From Chitinophagaceae bacterium (GTDB lineage: Bacteria > Bacteroidota > Bacteroidia > Chitinophagales > Chitinophagaceae), in NCBI GenBank assembly GCA_023229465.1, contig JALNZE010000015.1, forward strand, positions 14,930 through 78,929: a stretch of DNA of 64,000 bases, given 5' to 3'. The position numbers and the translations under genes were made by a program. The notes beneath the pieces were generated by a model. That model had not been told where the DNA came from, searched no databases, and saw nothing but the letters and a program-made list of their open reading frames with translations. Every line of letters begins with the position of its first letter. The stretch's first letter is position 1. Below are positions 1 to 9,752 of the stretch, piece by piece.

Positions 1-1
1 A

Positions 2-208
2 AAATGGGGGGTGAAGGTAACCGGACTATTACATAAACGCGTTCAGTATGCCGAAGCCATCAATTATTACCTTGACATCACACCTGCAGAAGAACTTGAC
101 AGAATCAAGTTTGAAGCAGCCAGTTTCCAGACAGGAAAAAGAATGAGTAAAATAGGGCGCCCTACCAAAAGGGAAAGACGGGATCTGGGAGGGTATATGG
201 ATATCTAA
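2..208 (+). CDS. S4-domain RNA-binding protein (Hsp15-like), 3' end only
   Basis: The reading frame is open from the first bases of the window and ends at a TAA, so only the C-terminal part (about 68 residues) is present. The tail GRPTKRERRDL followed by a short acidic end is characteristic of the Hsp15/YrfH-like S4-domain proteins of Bacteroidota, which bind structured RNA and, in E. coli, rescue stalled 50S subunits. The S4 domain itself would lie upstream of the window. A GTG at position 11 is in frame but is unlikely to be the true start, because the coding frame continues to the window edge. Identification rests on the conserved tail only. The gene ends 38 nt before trmD on the same strand. 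Confidence 0.7.
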   Translation, partial: KWGVKVTGLLHKRVQYAEAINYYLDITPAEELDRIKFEAASFQTGKRMSKIGRPTKRERRDLGGYMDI

Positions 209-234
209 ATAACCACTGCCTGTAAGGTATTCTG

Positions 235-242
235 TATGTTTG
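235..242 (+). promoter_or_regulatory. Putative -7 promoter element of trmD (leaderless arrangement)
   Basis: TATGTTTG matches the Bacteroidota -7 consensus TAnnTTTG and ends 4 nt before the trmD ATG. Transcription starting the usual 5-8 nt downstream would begin at or next to the start codon. I see no clear -33 TTTG at the expected distance. Confidence 0.35.
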
Positions 243-246
243 CATC

Positions 247-927
247 ATGAATATTGATATTCTTACCGTGGTTCCTGAATTACTCGACAGCCCTTTTAGC
301 CATAGTATTCTGAAACGTGCCAGAGAAAAAGGGCTGCTGAATGTACACCTGCATAACTTACGCAAATGGGCCATCAATAAACATATGCAGGTAGATGATT
401 ACCAGTTTGGCGGTGGCGCCGGTATGGTTTTGATGCCGGAACCCCTGGCAAATGCCATCGATGAATTACAGAAGGATAAAAAATTTGATGAAATCATTTT
501 TTTAACACCCGATGGTGAACTGTTTAACCAAAAAATTGCCAACCGGTTATCACTGAAAGAAAATATACTGCTTATTTGCGGACATTATAAAGGCATTGAT
601 GACCGCATACGTCAAAAATATGTGACCAAAGAAATTTCCATAGGTGATTATGTTTTAAGTGGCGGCGAACTGGCTGCTGCTGTAGTAGTGGATGCAATAG
701 GTAGATTAATACCCGGAGTACTGAATGATGAAACCTCTGCTTTATTCGATTCGTTCCAGGATAACTTACTGGCGCCACCGGTGTATACCAGGCCGGCTGA
801 TTTTCGTGGAAACAAAGTACCAGAAATATTATTACAGGGAGATCCAAAAAAAGTGGAAGAATGGCGCACAGAGCAGTCATTACTCCGTACCAAAGAAAGG
901 CGACCAGACCTGCTGAGTGAGGAGTAA
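247..927 (+). CDS. trmD: tRNA (guanine-N1)-methyltransferase
   Basis: TrmD methylates N1 of G37 in tRNAs reading CUN, CCN and CGG codons, using S-adenosylmethionine, and so prevents +1 frameshifting. At 226 residues it has the normal length. The trefoil-knot SPOUT signatures are visible: [10 protein letters not shown] near residues 53-62, [10 protein letters not shown] near 111-120 and the SAM-binding knot [13 protein letters not shown] near 131-143. The C-terminal domain ends with the typical [10 protein letters not shown]. The ATG is preceded by a -7 box only 4 nt away. It lies between an S4-domain protein gene and a convergent exported-protein gene; in many other bacteria trmD sits with rpsP, rimM and rplS, which are not seen here. 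Confidence 0.95.
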   Translation: MNIDILTVVPELLDSPFSHSILKRAREKGLLNVHLHNLRKWAINKHMQVDDYQFGGGAGMVLMPEPLANAIDELQKDKKFDEIIFLTPDGELFNQKIANRLSLKENILLICGHYKGIDDRIRQKYVTKEISIGDYVLSGGELAAAVVVDAIGRLIPGVLNDETSALFDSFQDNLLAPPVYTRPADFRGNKVPEILLQGDPKKVEEWRTEQSLLRTKERRPDLLSEE

Positions 928-982
928 CTCATCTGCTACAGTAACCGCTTATCCTCCCATTCTTCCAATGGTTTCTTTGTTA

Positions 983-3900
983 CTAATTCTTTATCCCGAT
1001 CAATGGTAATTGTTTTTCATTGATCATTTTATTCAATGCCTTTAGGTCGGTATTCGTAATCATTTTCAGTTTCTCTAACTGAATATCAGCCAGGCCGCCT
1101 AACTCAATAAATGCTTCGCGAACCTGCTTGCTGGGTGGATTCTGGCCACTTGCCGCAACGCCATACAAACCAGCCAGTTTATCATTTAAACGAATGGGGA
1201 AGTTCAGCACATCCTGTCCGCTTTTAGATTTAGTCTGGTATAAAGCTTCTTCTACGGCAGTCATTTGTTTATTGATACTATCTGCCAATTTTTTCACGTC
1301 TTTGTTGGTTTCTGCATCAATCCTGGCTGTAAATTCATTGATCTGTGCTCTTACCACCCGAATATTTTTAATCGCTTTTTGAACTTCACTAAACTTATCC
1401 CTCACCTGCAACAGGTAGGCAGTTTGTGCATCATAAGCAGTTTCTGTCATCTGATAATTTGGATTCGCTTTAACCAGAAACGGAACATCCACCGAATCTT
1501 TTCCGTAACGGAAACGGGCACTGTATTTACCGGGAGCTACCTTTGTAGTTCCAATGCTCCCATTCCATAATATTAACCCATCTACTTTTTCCGCTGGCGG
1601 ATAATTCATATCCCATACAAACTGATTCATTCCATCATTGCAATCAATTTTATCACCAGGTTCTTTTGCTTTTGTACTAAAGGTTTTGATGGGGGCGTGC
1701 TGTTTATCAAAAACTGTAATGGAAACAACAGAAGAATCAGTAGCATCTTTCAGATGATAATTGAACACTACCCCATTTGCCGGATTCTCTCCAATATTCT
1801 GAAGCGCACCACCACCACCTCGTGAACCTCTTCTGCCGCCGCCTTCTGTTCTGTATGCATCATTTACAGCGAAAACCTGCAGGTTTTTATGCAATAAAGA
1901 GGCATCCTTCTGCTGCAATAAACTCAAATCATCAATCACCCAGAAAGATCTTCCCTGTGTTGAAATAATCAGGTCATTTTCTTTAATGGTCATATCGGTA
2001 ATAGGAACCACAGGAAGGTTTAACTGGAATTTTTTCCAGTTGGCTCCGTCATCATAACTGATGTACATGCCAAATTCTGTTCCTGCAAACAATAAGCCCG
2101 GGCGTTTTCTGTCGGCACGGATTACACGTGTAAAATGAGTATTATTGATACCATTGGTAATACGCTTCCATGTTTTACCATAATCTTCCGTTTTAAAAAT
2201 ATACGGCGCATAATCATCCAGTTTATATTTCGTTCCCACAAAATAGGCAGTCCCTTTTTTAAAATAATCCGTTTCAATACTATTCCACATCATCCATTTA
2301 CCTGCCTCCGGAGGTGTTACATTCTCCCAGTTCTTACCGCCATCTTTACTTACATGAATGAGTCCATCATCACTCCCTGTCCATAACAGGTCCTTTTCCA
2401 AAACAGATTCAGCAGCAGTAAAGATGGTACAATAATATTCTACTGATGTATTGTCTTTGGTGATAGGGCCGCCACTGGAAGCCTGCCTGGATTTATCATT
2501 GGTAGTAAGATCAGGACTGATGGTTTCCCAGCTCTGGCCTTCATTTTCGGTAACGAATAAATGATTGCCTCCTGCATATAATTTTTTCGGATTGTGCGGC
2601 GAAAAGAAAAAGGGGAAGTTCCACTGAAACCGGTATTTTAAAACATCTGCACCCGCACCCATCGGGTTATCAGGCCAGACACTAATAGCGCGGTTCTCAC
2701 CGGTTTTATGGTCGAGCCTTGATAAATAACCGCCATAATTACCACCATATACAATGTCCGGATTGAGGGGATCGGCTTGTACATATCCACTTTCATTGCC
2801 AGCAGTGGTTTCCCAATCTCTTTCCGTAATACCTGCACCGGTTGTTCGGCTTTTAATACGAACAGTAGAATTATCCTGTTGTGCGCCCAAAATACGGTAA
2901 GGAAAAGAATTGTCGGTTGACACACGATAAAATTGGCCGGTTGGCTGGTTATTCAAAGTACTCCAGTTATTGGCGCCATCAAAACTTACCTGAGCGCCCC
3001 CATCATCTGCAACAATCATTCGGCTACCATCCTCCGGATCAATCCAAAGATCATGGTGATCTCCATGCGGTGTATTTACGCTTTGAAATGTTTTGCCACC
3101 GTCTCTGCTACGCATAAATTCTACATTGGGGCAATAGACAAGGTTCTCATTTTTCGGATCAACAAATACTTTACTGTAATACCAGGCACGCTGACGGATA
3201 TTATTATCGTTACTGGTAAGTGTCCAGGTTTCTCCACCATCGGCACTCGCGAATAAACCACCTGTGGCGCTTTCAATAATCGCATATATTTTATCTGTAT
3301 TAGATGGCGCCACGGCAACCCCTACAATTCCCCAGGTTCCTTTGGGTAAGCCTTTCTTAGTTGCTAAACTTTTCCAGGTTTCTCCGCCATCTGTACTTTT
3401 ATATAACCCACTGCCATCGCCCCCACTTTCCATGCTGTGCGGGGTACGTATTACCCTCCACATACCGGCATACAGTACAGAAGGATTACCGGGTTCTATT
3501 ACCAGGTCTGAGCATCCGGTTTGATTATTTACAAATAAGGTATTCTTCCATGTTTTACCGCCATCCGTGGTTTTATAAACACCCCGCTCTTCATTGGGCC
3601 CGAATAAATGGCCCATAACGGCTACCCAAACTGTATTGGGATCCTTTGGGTGAATGATGATACGGATGATATGGCGGCCATCTTTCAACCCAAGGTTACG
3701 CCAGCTTTTACCGGCATCATCACTTCGCCAGATACCTCCAAGTCCCTCGGCCACATTGCCCCGCATGGTATTCTCGCCTTCACCCGCATACACTATTGTT
3801 TCATCGGTAGGGGCTACAGCAACCGCGCCAATCGTTCCCCCAAAATATTTATCACTGATATTTTTCCAGTTACTGCCTCCATCAATTGTTTTCCATACAC

Positions 3901-4141
3901 CACCCCCTGTTCCACCAAAATAAAAAGTGGTCCTGCTTTTATAACTGCCTGCGGCAGCGGCGCTTCTGCCCCCTCTGTACGGACCAATAGAACGGTACCT
4001 GATTTTGGAATAAACAACAGAGTCACTGTTATCCGCAATAACGGCGACAGGAGGATTGGATTTTAATTTGTCTTTTTTCTGTGCATACCCGGCTAAAAAC
4101 AAGCAGACAAGCGCCTGCAGGAGGAAGAGAAATTTTTTCAT
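983..4141 (-). CDS. Exported sortilin/BNR-repeat (VPS10-like) beta-propeller protein
   Basis: A 1052-residue protein with an N-terminal signal peptide (MKKFLFLLQALVCLFLAGYAQ). Asp-box/BNR motifs of the form S-x-D-x-G-x-x-W recur through the first ~750 residues (TIDGGSNWKN, SDDAGKSWRN, TDGGKTWKN, SADGGETWT, EDYGKTWKR, DDGANWKK), which predicts one or two sialidase/sortilin-like beta-propellers. A glycine/arginine-rich stretch (GGGRRGSRGGGG) near residue 770 is followed by a beta-sandwich-like segment and a helical tail. Such proteins are widespread in Bacteroidota and annotated as VPS10-domain or WD40/YVTN/BNR-like glycosyl hydrolases; the true substrate is not established. No T9SS sorting tail is evident. 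It is monocistronic and converges on trmD. Confidence 0.75.
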   Translation of the reverse strand: MKKFLFLLQALVCLFLAGYAQKKDKLKSNPPVAVIADNSDSVVYSKIRYRSIGPYRGGRSAAAAGSYKSRTTFYFGGTGGGVWKTIDGGSNWKNISDKYFGGTIGAVAVAPTDETIVYAGEGENTMRGNVAEGLGGIWRSDDAGKSWRNLGLKDGRHIIRIIIHPKDPNTVWVAVMGHLFGPNEERGVYKTTDGGKTWKNTLFVNNQTGCSDLVIEPGNPSVLYAGMWRVIRTPHSMESGGDGSGLYKSTDGGETWKSLATKKGLPKGTWGIVGVAVAPSNTDKIYAIIESATGGLFASADGGETWTLTSNDNNIRQRAWYYSKVFVDPKNENLVYCPNVEFMRSRDGGKTFQSVNTPHGDHHDLWIDPEDGSRMIVADDGGAQVSFDGANNWSTLNNQPTGQFYRVSTDNSFPYRILGAQQDNSTVRIKSRTTGAGITERDWETTAGNESGYVQADPLNPDIVYGGNYGGYLSRLDHKTGENRAISVWPDNPMGAGADVLKYRFQWNFPFFFSPHNPKKLYAGGNHLFVTENEGQSWETISPDLTTNDKSRQASSGGPITKDNTSVEYYCTIFTAAESVLEKDLLWTGSDDGLIHVSKDGGKNWENVTPPEAGKWMMWNSIETDYFKKGTAYFVGTKYKLDDYAPYIFKTEDYGKTWKRITNGINNTHFTRVIRADRKRPGLLFAGTEFGMYISYDDGANWKKFQLNLPVVPITDMTIKENDLIISTQGRSFWVIDDLSLLQQKDASLLHKNLQVFAVNDAYRTEGGGRRGSRGGGGALQNIGENPANGVVFNYHLKDATDSSVVSITVFDKQHAPIKTFSTKAKEPGDKIDCNDGMNQFVWDMNYPPAEKVDGLILWNGSIGTTKVAPGKYSARFRYGKDSVDVPFLVKANPNYQMTETAYDAQTAYLLQVRDKFSEVQKAIKNIRVVRAQINEFTARIDAETNKDVKKLADSINKQMTAVEEALYQTKSKSGQDVLNFPIRLNDKLAGLYGVAASGQNPPSKQVREAFIELGGLADIQLEKLKMITNTDLKALNKMINEKQLPLIGIKN

Positions 4142-4285
4142 ATGATTATTTTAGTTGTTTTGGTAATATGGAATTCGCCCTGTAATCATACACAGATAGT
4201 GATCATCAAATGATACAGGCTCATTTCATATATAGTTGAATTTGAAAAGTAAGATACCGCTGAAATCATTTGTAAAAAAATCGAA

Positions 4286-4317
4286 TTGATGAATGGAAAT
4301 GAATATACTTATTTTCG
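4286..4317 (+). promoter_or_regulatory. Putative promoter of adenine deaminase gene
   Basis: TTG (4286-4288), 21 nt, then TATTTTCG (4310-4317) fits the Bacteroidota -33/-7 layout. It would give a leader of about 65 nt before the ATG at 4388. Confidence 0.35.
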
Positions 4318-4387
4318 TTTGGGATTTACAGGGCTATGGCTTGATTCCGGATCAGCCGGGGCATTCTCTTTTATTTGAACAACCAAG

Positions 4388-6046
4388 ATGATCAACTTTA
4401 TGCATACAGGTTCATACAGTATTACCGGAAATCTGGTAGATGTCTGGAAAAAATCCATCTACCCGGCCGAAATTTTTGTAAAAAACGGGGTTATTCAATC
4501 CATACAGGAAATTCAAAACGCGGCGCTTACCCATCAAAAATTTATATTGCCGGGATTTATTGACAGTCACGTTCATATTGAAAGTAGTATGCTGATACCC
4601 AGTGAATTTGCGAGGCTGGCGGTTGTGCATGGTACAGTTGGCACAGTTAGTGATCCGCATGAGATTGCCAATGTGTGCGGAATGGATGGCATTGAATTTA
4701 TGATTGAGAATGGAAAACGGGTTCCTTTCAAATTCAATTTTGGGGCGCCCAGTTGTGTACCTGCTACTATTTTTGAAACCGCCGGCGCCCATTTGAATAG
4801 TGGTGATGTAAAAAAATTACTGGAGAAAAACGAGATCAAATACCTGAGCGAGATGATGAATTTTCCGGGTGTATTGTGTAAGGATGCAGAAGTGATGAAA
4901 AAGATCGCTTCCGCGCATGCACTGGGGAAACCCGTAGATGGCCATGCACCCGGATTAAGAGGTGATGAGGCAAAACAATATATTGAAGCGGGTATATCAA
5001 CGGACCATGAATGTTTTACAGCCGAAGAAGCGGTTGATAAATTACAGCATGGTATGAAAATTTTGATACGGGAAGGTAGTGCCGCAAAGAATTTTGAAGC
5101 CTTGATAGCATTACTGGAGGATCATCCAAAAATGATCATGTTCTGTAGCGATGATAAGCATCCGGATAGTTTGGTTGCGGGCCATATTAACCTGCTATGT
5201 GCAAGGGCTGTTGCAAAAGGGCATGATATTTTTTCGATTCTGCGAGCAGCCTGCGTGAATCCTGTTTTGCATTACCGGCTCGATATTGGTTTACTAAGGG
5301 AAGGTGATCCGGCAGATTTTATAGTAGTGAATGATCTTGAAAATTTCATCGTCCATCAAACTTTTATTGATGGTGAACGGGTAGCAGAAGATGGAAATTC
5401 ATTTATTACATCCGTTCATCCCAAAGTAATCAATCAATTTGACTGTAAAGAAATCGCCGTTACCGCGCTTGCTATCCAATTGGATAGTTATCCGGTAACG
5501 GAAGGAAAGATACCCGTAATGGAAGCCCTCGATGGGCAACTCATTACCAACAGGTTACAACTAACCGGTAAAGCCATCAATGGCGAATGGGTGAGTGATC
5601 CGGAACAGGATATGCTGAAGATGGTGGTCGTAAACCGCTACCACACTGCACCTGTTGCGAAATGTTTTATTAAAAATTTTGGATTTAAACAGGGTGCAAT
5701 CGCTTCTTCTGTGGCCCACGACAGTCATAATATTGTTGCCGTTGGCGCAGATGATGAGAGCCTCGCCAAAGCTATTAACCTGGTAATTAAAGAAAGAGGG
5801 GGCATAAGTTGCGTGAATGCCGATAGTGCAAAGGTGCTGGGTCTGCCGGTTGCCGGTTTAATGAGTGCGGATGATGGATACAAAGTTGCGCATGCTTACA
5901 CGGAAATAGATGCCATGGCAAAATTATTGGGCTCATCATTGGCTGCCCCCTTTATGACACTGAGTTTTATGGCTTTATTGGTGATACCACATTTGAAACT
6001 GAGTGATAAAGGGTTGTTTGACGGGGATAGGTTTGCGTTTGTATAG
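4388..6046 (+). CDS. ade: Adenine deaminase
   Basis: Converts adenine to hypoxanthine and ammonia in purine salvage. The 552-residue protein has the Ade-type amidohydrolase layout: the N-terminal metal site [15 protein letters not shown], then [12 protein letters not shown], the central [10 protein letters not shown] with STDHEC, and the [11 protein letters not shown] motif carrying the catalytic aspartates, followed by the C-terminal Ade-specific domain with [14 protein letters not shown]. These motifs separate it from guanine deaminase and dihydroorotases. A second in-frame ATG lies 12 nt downstream and cannot be excluded. The next gene on the same strand encodes uracil phosphoribosyltransferase, so the two form a small nucleobase-salvage neighbourhood, although a predicted promoter between them suggests separate transcription. 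Confidence 0.9.
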   Translation: MINFMHTGSYSITGNLVDVWKKSIYPAEIFVKNGVIQSIQEIQNAALTHQKFILPGFIDSHVHIESSMLIPSEFARLAVVHGTVGTVSDPHEIANVCGMDGIEFMIENGKRVPFKFNFGAPSCVPATIFETAGAHLNSGDVKKLLEKNEIKYLSEMMNFPGVLCKDAEVMKKIASAHALGKPVDGHAPGLRGDEAKQYIEAGISTDHECFTAEEAVDKLQHGMKILIREGSAAKNFEALIALLEDHPKMIMFCSDDKHPDSLVAGHINLLCARAVAKGHDIFSILRAACVNPVLHYRLDIGLLREGDPADFIVVNDLENFIVHQTFIDGERVAEDGNSFITSVHPKVINQFDCKEIAVTALAIQLDSYPVTEGKIPVMEALDGQLITNRLQLTGKAINGEWVSDPEQDMLKMVVVNRYHTAPVAKCFIKNFGFKQGAIASSVAHDSHNIVAVGADDESLAKAINLVIKERGGISCVNADSAKVLGLPVAGLMSADDGYKVAHAYTEIDAMAKLLGSSLAAPFMTLSFMALLVIPHLKLSDKGLFDGDRFAFV

Positions 6047-6098
6047 CCTGGTAATCTGGTGTAAGCATATCAAACGCCAGGGCGTTTAAAAACAAAAT

Positions 6099-6129
6099 TT
6101 TCCATTCCAACTGATAGAATTTAGTTTTG
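6099..6129 (+). promoter_or_regulatory. Putative promoter of upp
   Basis: TTTC (6099-6102), exactly 19 nt, then TAGTTTTG (6122-6129), a perfect TAnnTTTG -7 element with a near-consensus -33. It overlaps an in-frame TTG at 6127, which argues that translation starts at the ATG at 6160. Confidence 0.45.
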
Positions 6130-6159
6130 AGCTTTGAAACAACTGCAATTCCCGCTATC

Positions 6160-6813
6160 ATGATAGTAAATTTAAGCGACCAACACAGCCTGGTAAGTAA
6201 CTGGGTAGCTGAAATACGAGATGTAAATGTACAGGGAGACCGTTTACGCTTTAGACGTAACCTGGAGCGTATTGGTGAAGTTGCCGCTTATGAGATCAGT
6301 AAACTGCTGCCCTGGAAAGCGGCTGAAACACCCACCCCGCTTGGGATACATGATAGTAAGGTTTTGGAGTTTCAACCGGTATTGGCTACCATTCTTCGTG
6401 CCGGATTACCCTTACACAATGGCATGCTGAATTATTTTGACAAGGCCGATAATGCCTTTATTTCTGCCTACCGCAAACATCATCGCGACGGTACATTCGA
6501 AATAAGTATGGAATATATGAGCTGCCCTTCGCTGGACGACAGGATCGTCATCATCAGTGATCCCATGCTGGCCACCGGTGCATCCATCGTAAAAACCATT
6601 CGGTATATGAAAGAAGAGGGCTCTCCCAGTGAAATACATGTGGTGGTAGCCATTGCCTGCACAGTTGGTATTGAATATATCCAGAGAGAATGTGGTTCAA
6701 ATATCAGTATCTGGTGCGGCGATATTGATGATGAATTAACGGCCAAGGGCTATATAGTACCTGGTTTAGGTGATGCTGGTGACCTTGCGTTTGGCATCAA
6801 AATGCAATCATAG
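6160..6813 (+). CDS. upp: Uracil phosphoribosyltransferase
   Basis: Makes UMP from uracil and PRPP. The 217-residue product (ATG at 6160) starts MIVNLSDQHSLVSNWVAEIR, the usual UPRT N-terminus. It contains the RFRRNLERIGEVAAYEISK helix, the uracil-flanking TILRAGLPLHNGM segment and the PRPP-binding loop ISDPMLATGASIVKTI. It ends with YIVPGLGDAGDLAFGIK, the uracil-binding tail. A TTG at 6127 would add 11 residues but lies inside the predicted -7 box, so the shorter form is preferred. It follows adenine deaminase, consistent with nucleobase salvage. Confidence 0.93.
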   Translation: MIVNLSDQHSLVSNWVAEIRDVNVQGDRLRFRRNLERIGEVAAYEISKLLPWKAAETPTPLGIHDSKVLEFQPVLATILRAGLPLHNGMLNYFDKADNAFISAYRKHHRDGTFEISMEYMSCPSLDDRIVIISDPMLATGASIVKTIRYMKEEGSPSEIHVVVAIACTVGIEYIQRECGSNISIWCGDIDDELTAKGYIVPGLGDAGDLAFGIKMQS

Positions 6814-6904
6814 TCATTCTCTTTTTCTGCTCAATCCCAACAGCTAATGCGTTAAGACAGCTATAATATTTAGTGGCTAATCTGCCTTCTTGCACAGATT
6901 AACT

Positions 6905-6912
6905 TACATTCG
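6905..6912 (+). promoter_or_regulatory. Putative -7 element of the PorP/SprF gene
   Basis: TACATTCG fits TAnnTTCG and ends 16 nt before the ATG. No clear -33 match. Confidence 0.25.
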
Positions 6913-6928
6913 GTATACCTAAAGATTT

Positions 6929-7933
6929 ATGCGAAAACTAATTATACTAAGCGGTTTATCCCTATGGCTTGGTTCTACCCAGGCACAGGACCCCCATTTT
7001 TCGCAATTCTTCTCATCACCACTCACTTTAAATCCGGCATTTACCGGTAAATTTTTTGGTACTTATCGTGTAGCCGGCAATTACAGAAACCAGTGGCCCA
7101 CCATTAATAATGCATTTACCACAGCAACCGCTTCAGCCGATTTTCATATTATGCAGAACCGGATTGCCAGTAATGATACCTGGGGTGTTGGTTTTATGGG
7201 CTTTAATGATAATAGCGCCAATGGGGCCATAAATTTTAACTACGCTTCCATATCAACCGCCTACCATAAAGGATTGGATGAGGATGGCCTACACCAATTG
7301 GGCGCCGGGTTTCAGGTTACCTATGCAAATATGCTCATCAATACTACCAACCTTACCTTTGAGGACCAGTTAACAAGCTCTGGTTTTACCGGGGTAAGTT
7401 CTGAAATATTTAACGGGGCTTCACTCAAATCAAATTATATCGATGTGAATGCCGGCATCTTATACAATGGCAGCACCACTGAGCGGAATAATTTTTATTT
7501 CGGAATAAGCATGTATCATATTAACAGGCCCAAACAGTCTTTTACCGGTGCACAATATGTATTGAACCCCCGTACTACTTTTCATGGTGGCGCTTATTTT
7601 CCACTCGGTCATTCCAGTACCCTTCATCTAAGTGCCATGCAGGTGTTACAAGGAAGTACCTCTGAAACCCTGGTAGGCGGGGCCATACAATTAAATGCTA
7701 CACCTGATGCCCCTAAAACCACCAGTTTTTATTTTGGCAGTTGGGTACGTTTGAATGATGCCATCATACCTTACCTGGGACTAGAGTTTGACGATTTCCG
7801 CATAAGCGCTACCTATGATTACAATAGCTCCCCACTGAAAACCGCTTCACAAAACAGGGGGGGTATTGAAATTTCATTGATTTATATATACCGCCCATCA
7901 ACAGACAGGCCGGTTAACTGCCCTAAATTCTGA
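6929..7933 (+). CDS. PorP/SprF family type IX secretion outer-membrane protein
   Basis: A 334-residue protein with a signal peptide ending at TQAQ and the family hallmark immediately after cleavage: QDPHFSQFFSSPLTLNPAFTG. The rest alternates short amphipathic strands with GAGFQ- and GGAYFP-like turns, as expected of a PorP/SprF beta-barrel. Founding members (P. gingivalis PorP, F. johnsoniae SprF) are needed for T9SS secretion and for surface delivery of a partner adhesin. Stand-alone paralogs usually sit next to a large T9SS-secreted partner, but none is adjacent here. It has its own predicted -7 box. Confidence 0.88.
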   Translation: MRKLIILSGLSLWLGSTQAQDPHFSQFFSSPLTLNPAFTGKFFGTYRVAGNYRNQWPTINNAFTTATASADFHIMQNRIASNDTWGVGFMGFNDNSANGAINFNYASISTAYHKGLDEDGLHQLGAGFQVTYANMLINTTNLTFEDQLTSSGFTGVSSEIFNGASLKSNYIDVNAGILYNGSTTERNNFYFGISMYHINRPKQSFTGAQYVLNPRTTFHGGAYFPLGHSSTLHLSAMQVLQGSTSETLVGGAIQLNATPDAPKTTSFYFGSWVRLNDAIIPYLGLEFDDFRISATYDYNSSPLKTASQNRGGIEISLIYIYRPSTDRPVNCPKF

Positions 7934-8193
7934 TCGCTGATTTCGCAGATTTTTATAGGAGTTGTATTACTTTACAATCTGAAAACCGGCTATTTGTATG
8001 ATGATTGTGTTCTCATAGAGCTTTTCTAAAACTTCTTTCGTTAGTTGATGAAAAAGAGATAGCCATATCCAGGCATAGTCATTTTATCCGGATTAAAAAC
8101 AAGATAATTTAACAGAACACAGAAGTGTTACGGCATTCATGCGTATAAAACTACTGAATATGTTACCTTCGCCAGGCAAAAACGCCTCCTATT
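7934..8193 (+). other. Intergenic region with no gene seen
   Basis: A 260-nt gap. It begins with a GATT-rich motif (CTGATTTCGCAGATTT, 7937-7952) resembling the 28.87-kb gap. It ends near a TACCTTCG -7-like box (8164-8171) that could drive the EI24-domain gene. I see no convincing ORF or RNA in it. Confidence 0.3.
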
Positions 8194-8958
8194 GTGCTGA
8201 AAGAAATGATTATTGCCATCCAGGCTTATTTTCAGGCCCACCGTTTTATACAAAAACACAAACTGTGGAAATGGATATTGATACCGGGTATCCTATACGC
8301 TACCCTATTTATCGTGGGCATGTATTTCTTCAGTCAAACGTCCAGCGATTTCATCGAATGGATCATCCTGAAAACAGGATTGAAACAATGGCTGGACAGG
8401 ATTAACAGCAGCTTTCTTGGTTTCTTATTTACGATGGGCAGTTTATTACTCTGGTTAATTCTGATGCTTTTCTATTTTTCCTTATTTAAATACATTTTTT
8501 TAATCATTGGCTCACCTTTATTCGCCTACCTGAGTGAAAGAACGGAAGCCATTATTGAGGGGAAAACATTTCCATTCAGTTTTAAACAGTTTCTGAAAGA
8601 TATAAAAAGAGGAATCGGTATTGCAGGCCGGAATGCCTTGTGGCAAACCGTGTATATCTTATCCATTTTACTGCTGGGCCTGATACCCCTTGTGGGTTGG
8701 CTAACACCGGTTCTTGCCATTTTAGTAGAGTGCTATTATTATGGTTTCTCCATGATGGATTATAGCATGGAGCGACATAAAAAAACACCGGCAGAAAGTA
8801 TCTTCTTTATTGGCGGGCACAAAGGACTGGCCATAGGCAATGGTCTTATTTTTTACATGATGCACCTGGTACCGGTTCTGGGGTGGATATTGGCGCCCAG
8901 TTATTCTGTTGTAGCCGCCACACTTAGCTTATACCCCCTTAAAAAAAATGAAAGATAA
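8194..8958 (+). CDS. EI24 domain-containing (CysZ-like) membrane protein
   Basis: A 254-residue integral membrane protein with about four hydrophobic helices (residues ~24-46, ~75-110, ~150-185 and ~215-245). It begins with the amphipathic segment typical of EI24/CysZ proteins (IIAIQAYFQAHRFIQKHKLWKWILIPG). E. coli CysZ is a sulfate permease, but Bacteroidota EI24 proteins are not functionally assigned, so transport is only a guess. The GTG at 8194 gives the longest form; an ATG at 8206 gives 250 residues and is an equally good start. The SAM-dependent methylase gene follows 11 nt after the stop, so the two are probably co-transcribed. Confidence 0.75.
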   Translation: MLKEMIIAIQAYFQAHRFIQKHKLWKWILIPGILYATLFIVGMYFFSQTSSDFIEWIILKTGLKQWLDRINSSFLGFLFTMGSLLLWLILMLFYFSLFKYIFLIIGSPLFAYLSERTEAIIEGKTFPFSFKQFLKDIKRGIGIAGRNALWQTVYILSILLLGLIPLVGWLTPVLAILVECYYYGFSMMDYSMERHKKTPAESIFFIGGHKGLAIGNGLIFYMMHLVPVLGWILAPSYSVVAATLSLYPLKKNER

Positions 8959-8969
8959 TTTTCAGCAAG

Positions 8970-9680
8970 ATGGGGAAAGGAAAAGTATATCTTATACCAA
9001 CTGTTTTGCAGGAAGAGGCTTTGGAAACAATACCTTCCTATATACCTGACTATGTAAAAGACTGCCAGGTTTTCTTTGTTGAAAATGATAAAACGGCAAG
9101 ACGCTTTCTGAAAAAAATATGGAAAGAAATGGTGATTGATGATTACCAATGGTTTATCATACATAAAGCTGAAACAGCAGTAACCCAATCATTTTTACAA
9201 TTGCTGAAAGCCGGAAAAAATATTGGCATCATCAGTGAAGCAGGTTGCCCGGGTGTGGCCGATCCCGGACAGATACTGGTTCAGGCGGCTCAACAGGCTA
9301 ATATTACCGTGAAACCCCTGGTGGGTCCCAATTCTATTTTATTGGCCCTGATGGCCAGTGGCATGAACGGGCAGTGTTTTCAATTTCATGGCTACCTGCC
9401 GATTGATTCTTTGGAAAGGAAAAAAAAGATAAAAGAACTGGAAGCCGATTCACAAAAGCGAAACTGCACGCAAATATTTATCGAAACCCCCTATCGGAAT
9501 AATCCACTCATCAAAGACATACTGGATAGCTGCCGTGAAGAAACCCACATTTGTATAGCGGTAGATATCACTGGCCCCACTGAAACCATCCGCACACAAA
9601 CGGTTAAAAACTGGAAAGCAAAGGTTCCAGATATTCATAAAAGACTGGCGATTTTTTTACTGCAGGGAAGGAATAATTAA
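8970..9680 (+). CDS. RsmI-like tetrapyrrole-methylase-fold SAM-dependent methyltransferase
   Basis: The 236-residue protein has the RsmI/YraL-type fold: N-terminal GKVYLIPT, SEAGCPGVADPG near residues 89-100, LVGPNSILLALMASGMNGQCF near 111-131, and the C-terminal ITGPTETIRTQTVKNW segment. RsmI makes the 2'-O-methyl of C1402 in 16S rRNA. This protein is shorter than canonical RsmI (about 280 residues) and differs in the N-terminus. It is the second, Bacteroidota-type paralog often found beside a separate true rsmI, so its RNA target should not be assumed. It is likely in an operon with the upstream EI24 gene. Confidence 0.8.
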   Translation: MGKGKVYLIPTVLQEEALETIPSYIPDYVKDCQVFFVENDKTARRFLKKIWKEMVIDDYQWFIIHKAETAVTQSFLQLLKAGKNIGIISEAGCPGVADPGQILVQAAQQANITVKPLVGPNSILLALMASGMNGQCFQFHGYLPIDSLERKKKIKELEADSQKRNCTQIFIETPYRNNPLIKDILDSCREETHICIAVDITGPTETIRTQTVKNWKAKVPDIHKRLAIFLLQGRNN

Positions 9681-9693
9681 TAATTTTAGGAAA

Positions 9694-9752
9694 ATCACTT
9701 TTCCCCTTTCACTTTTCACTCCTAACTCCAGACTCCTAACTCCTAACTTTCC
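9694..9752. repeat. Heptanucleotide repeat cluster (intergenic)
   Basis: Adjacent units CACTTTTC and ACTCCTAACTCC/CTCCTAACTCCTAA fill the gap between two convergent genes. This is the clearest site where both repeat types of the window lie side by side. See the matching copies inside pdhC and pyrD. Confidence 0.7.

Noticed and set aside
3608..4066. 152-codon plus-strand frame opposite the BNR protein
   Set aside because: No domain, no promoter; antisense to repetitive Asp-box coding sequence.
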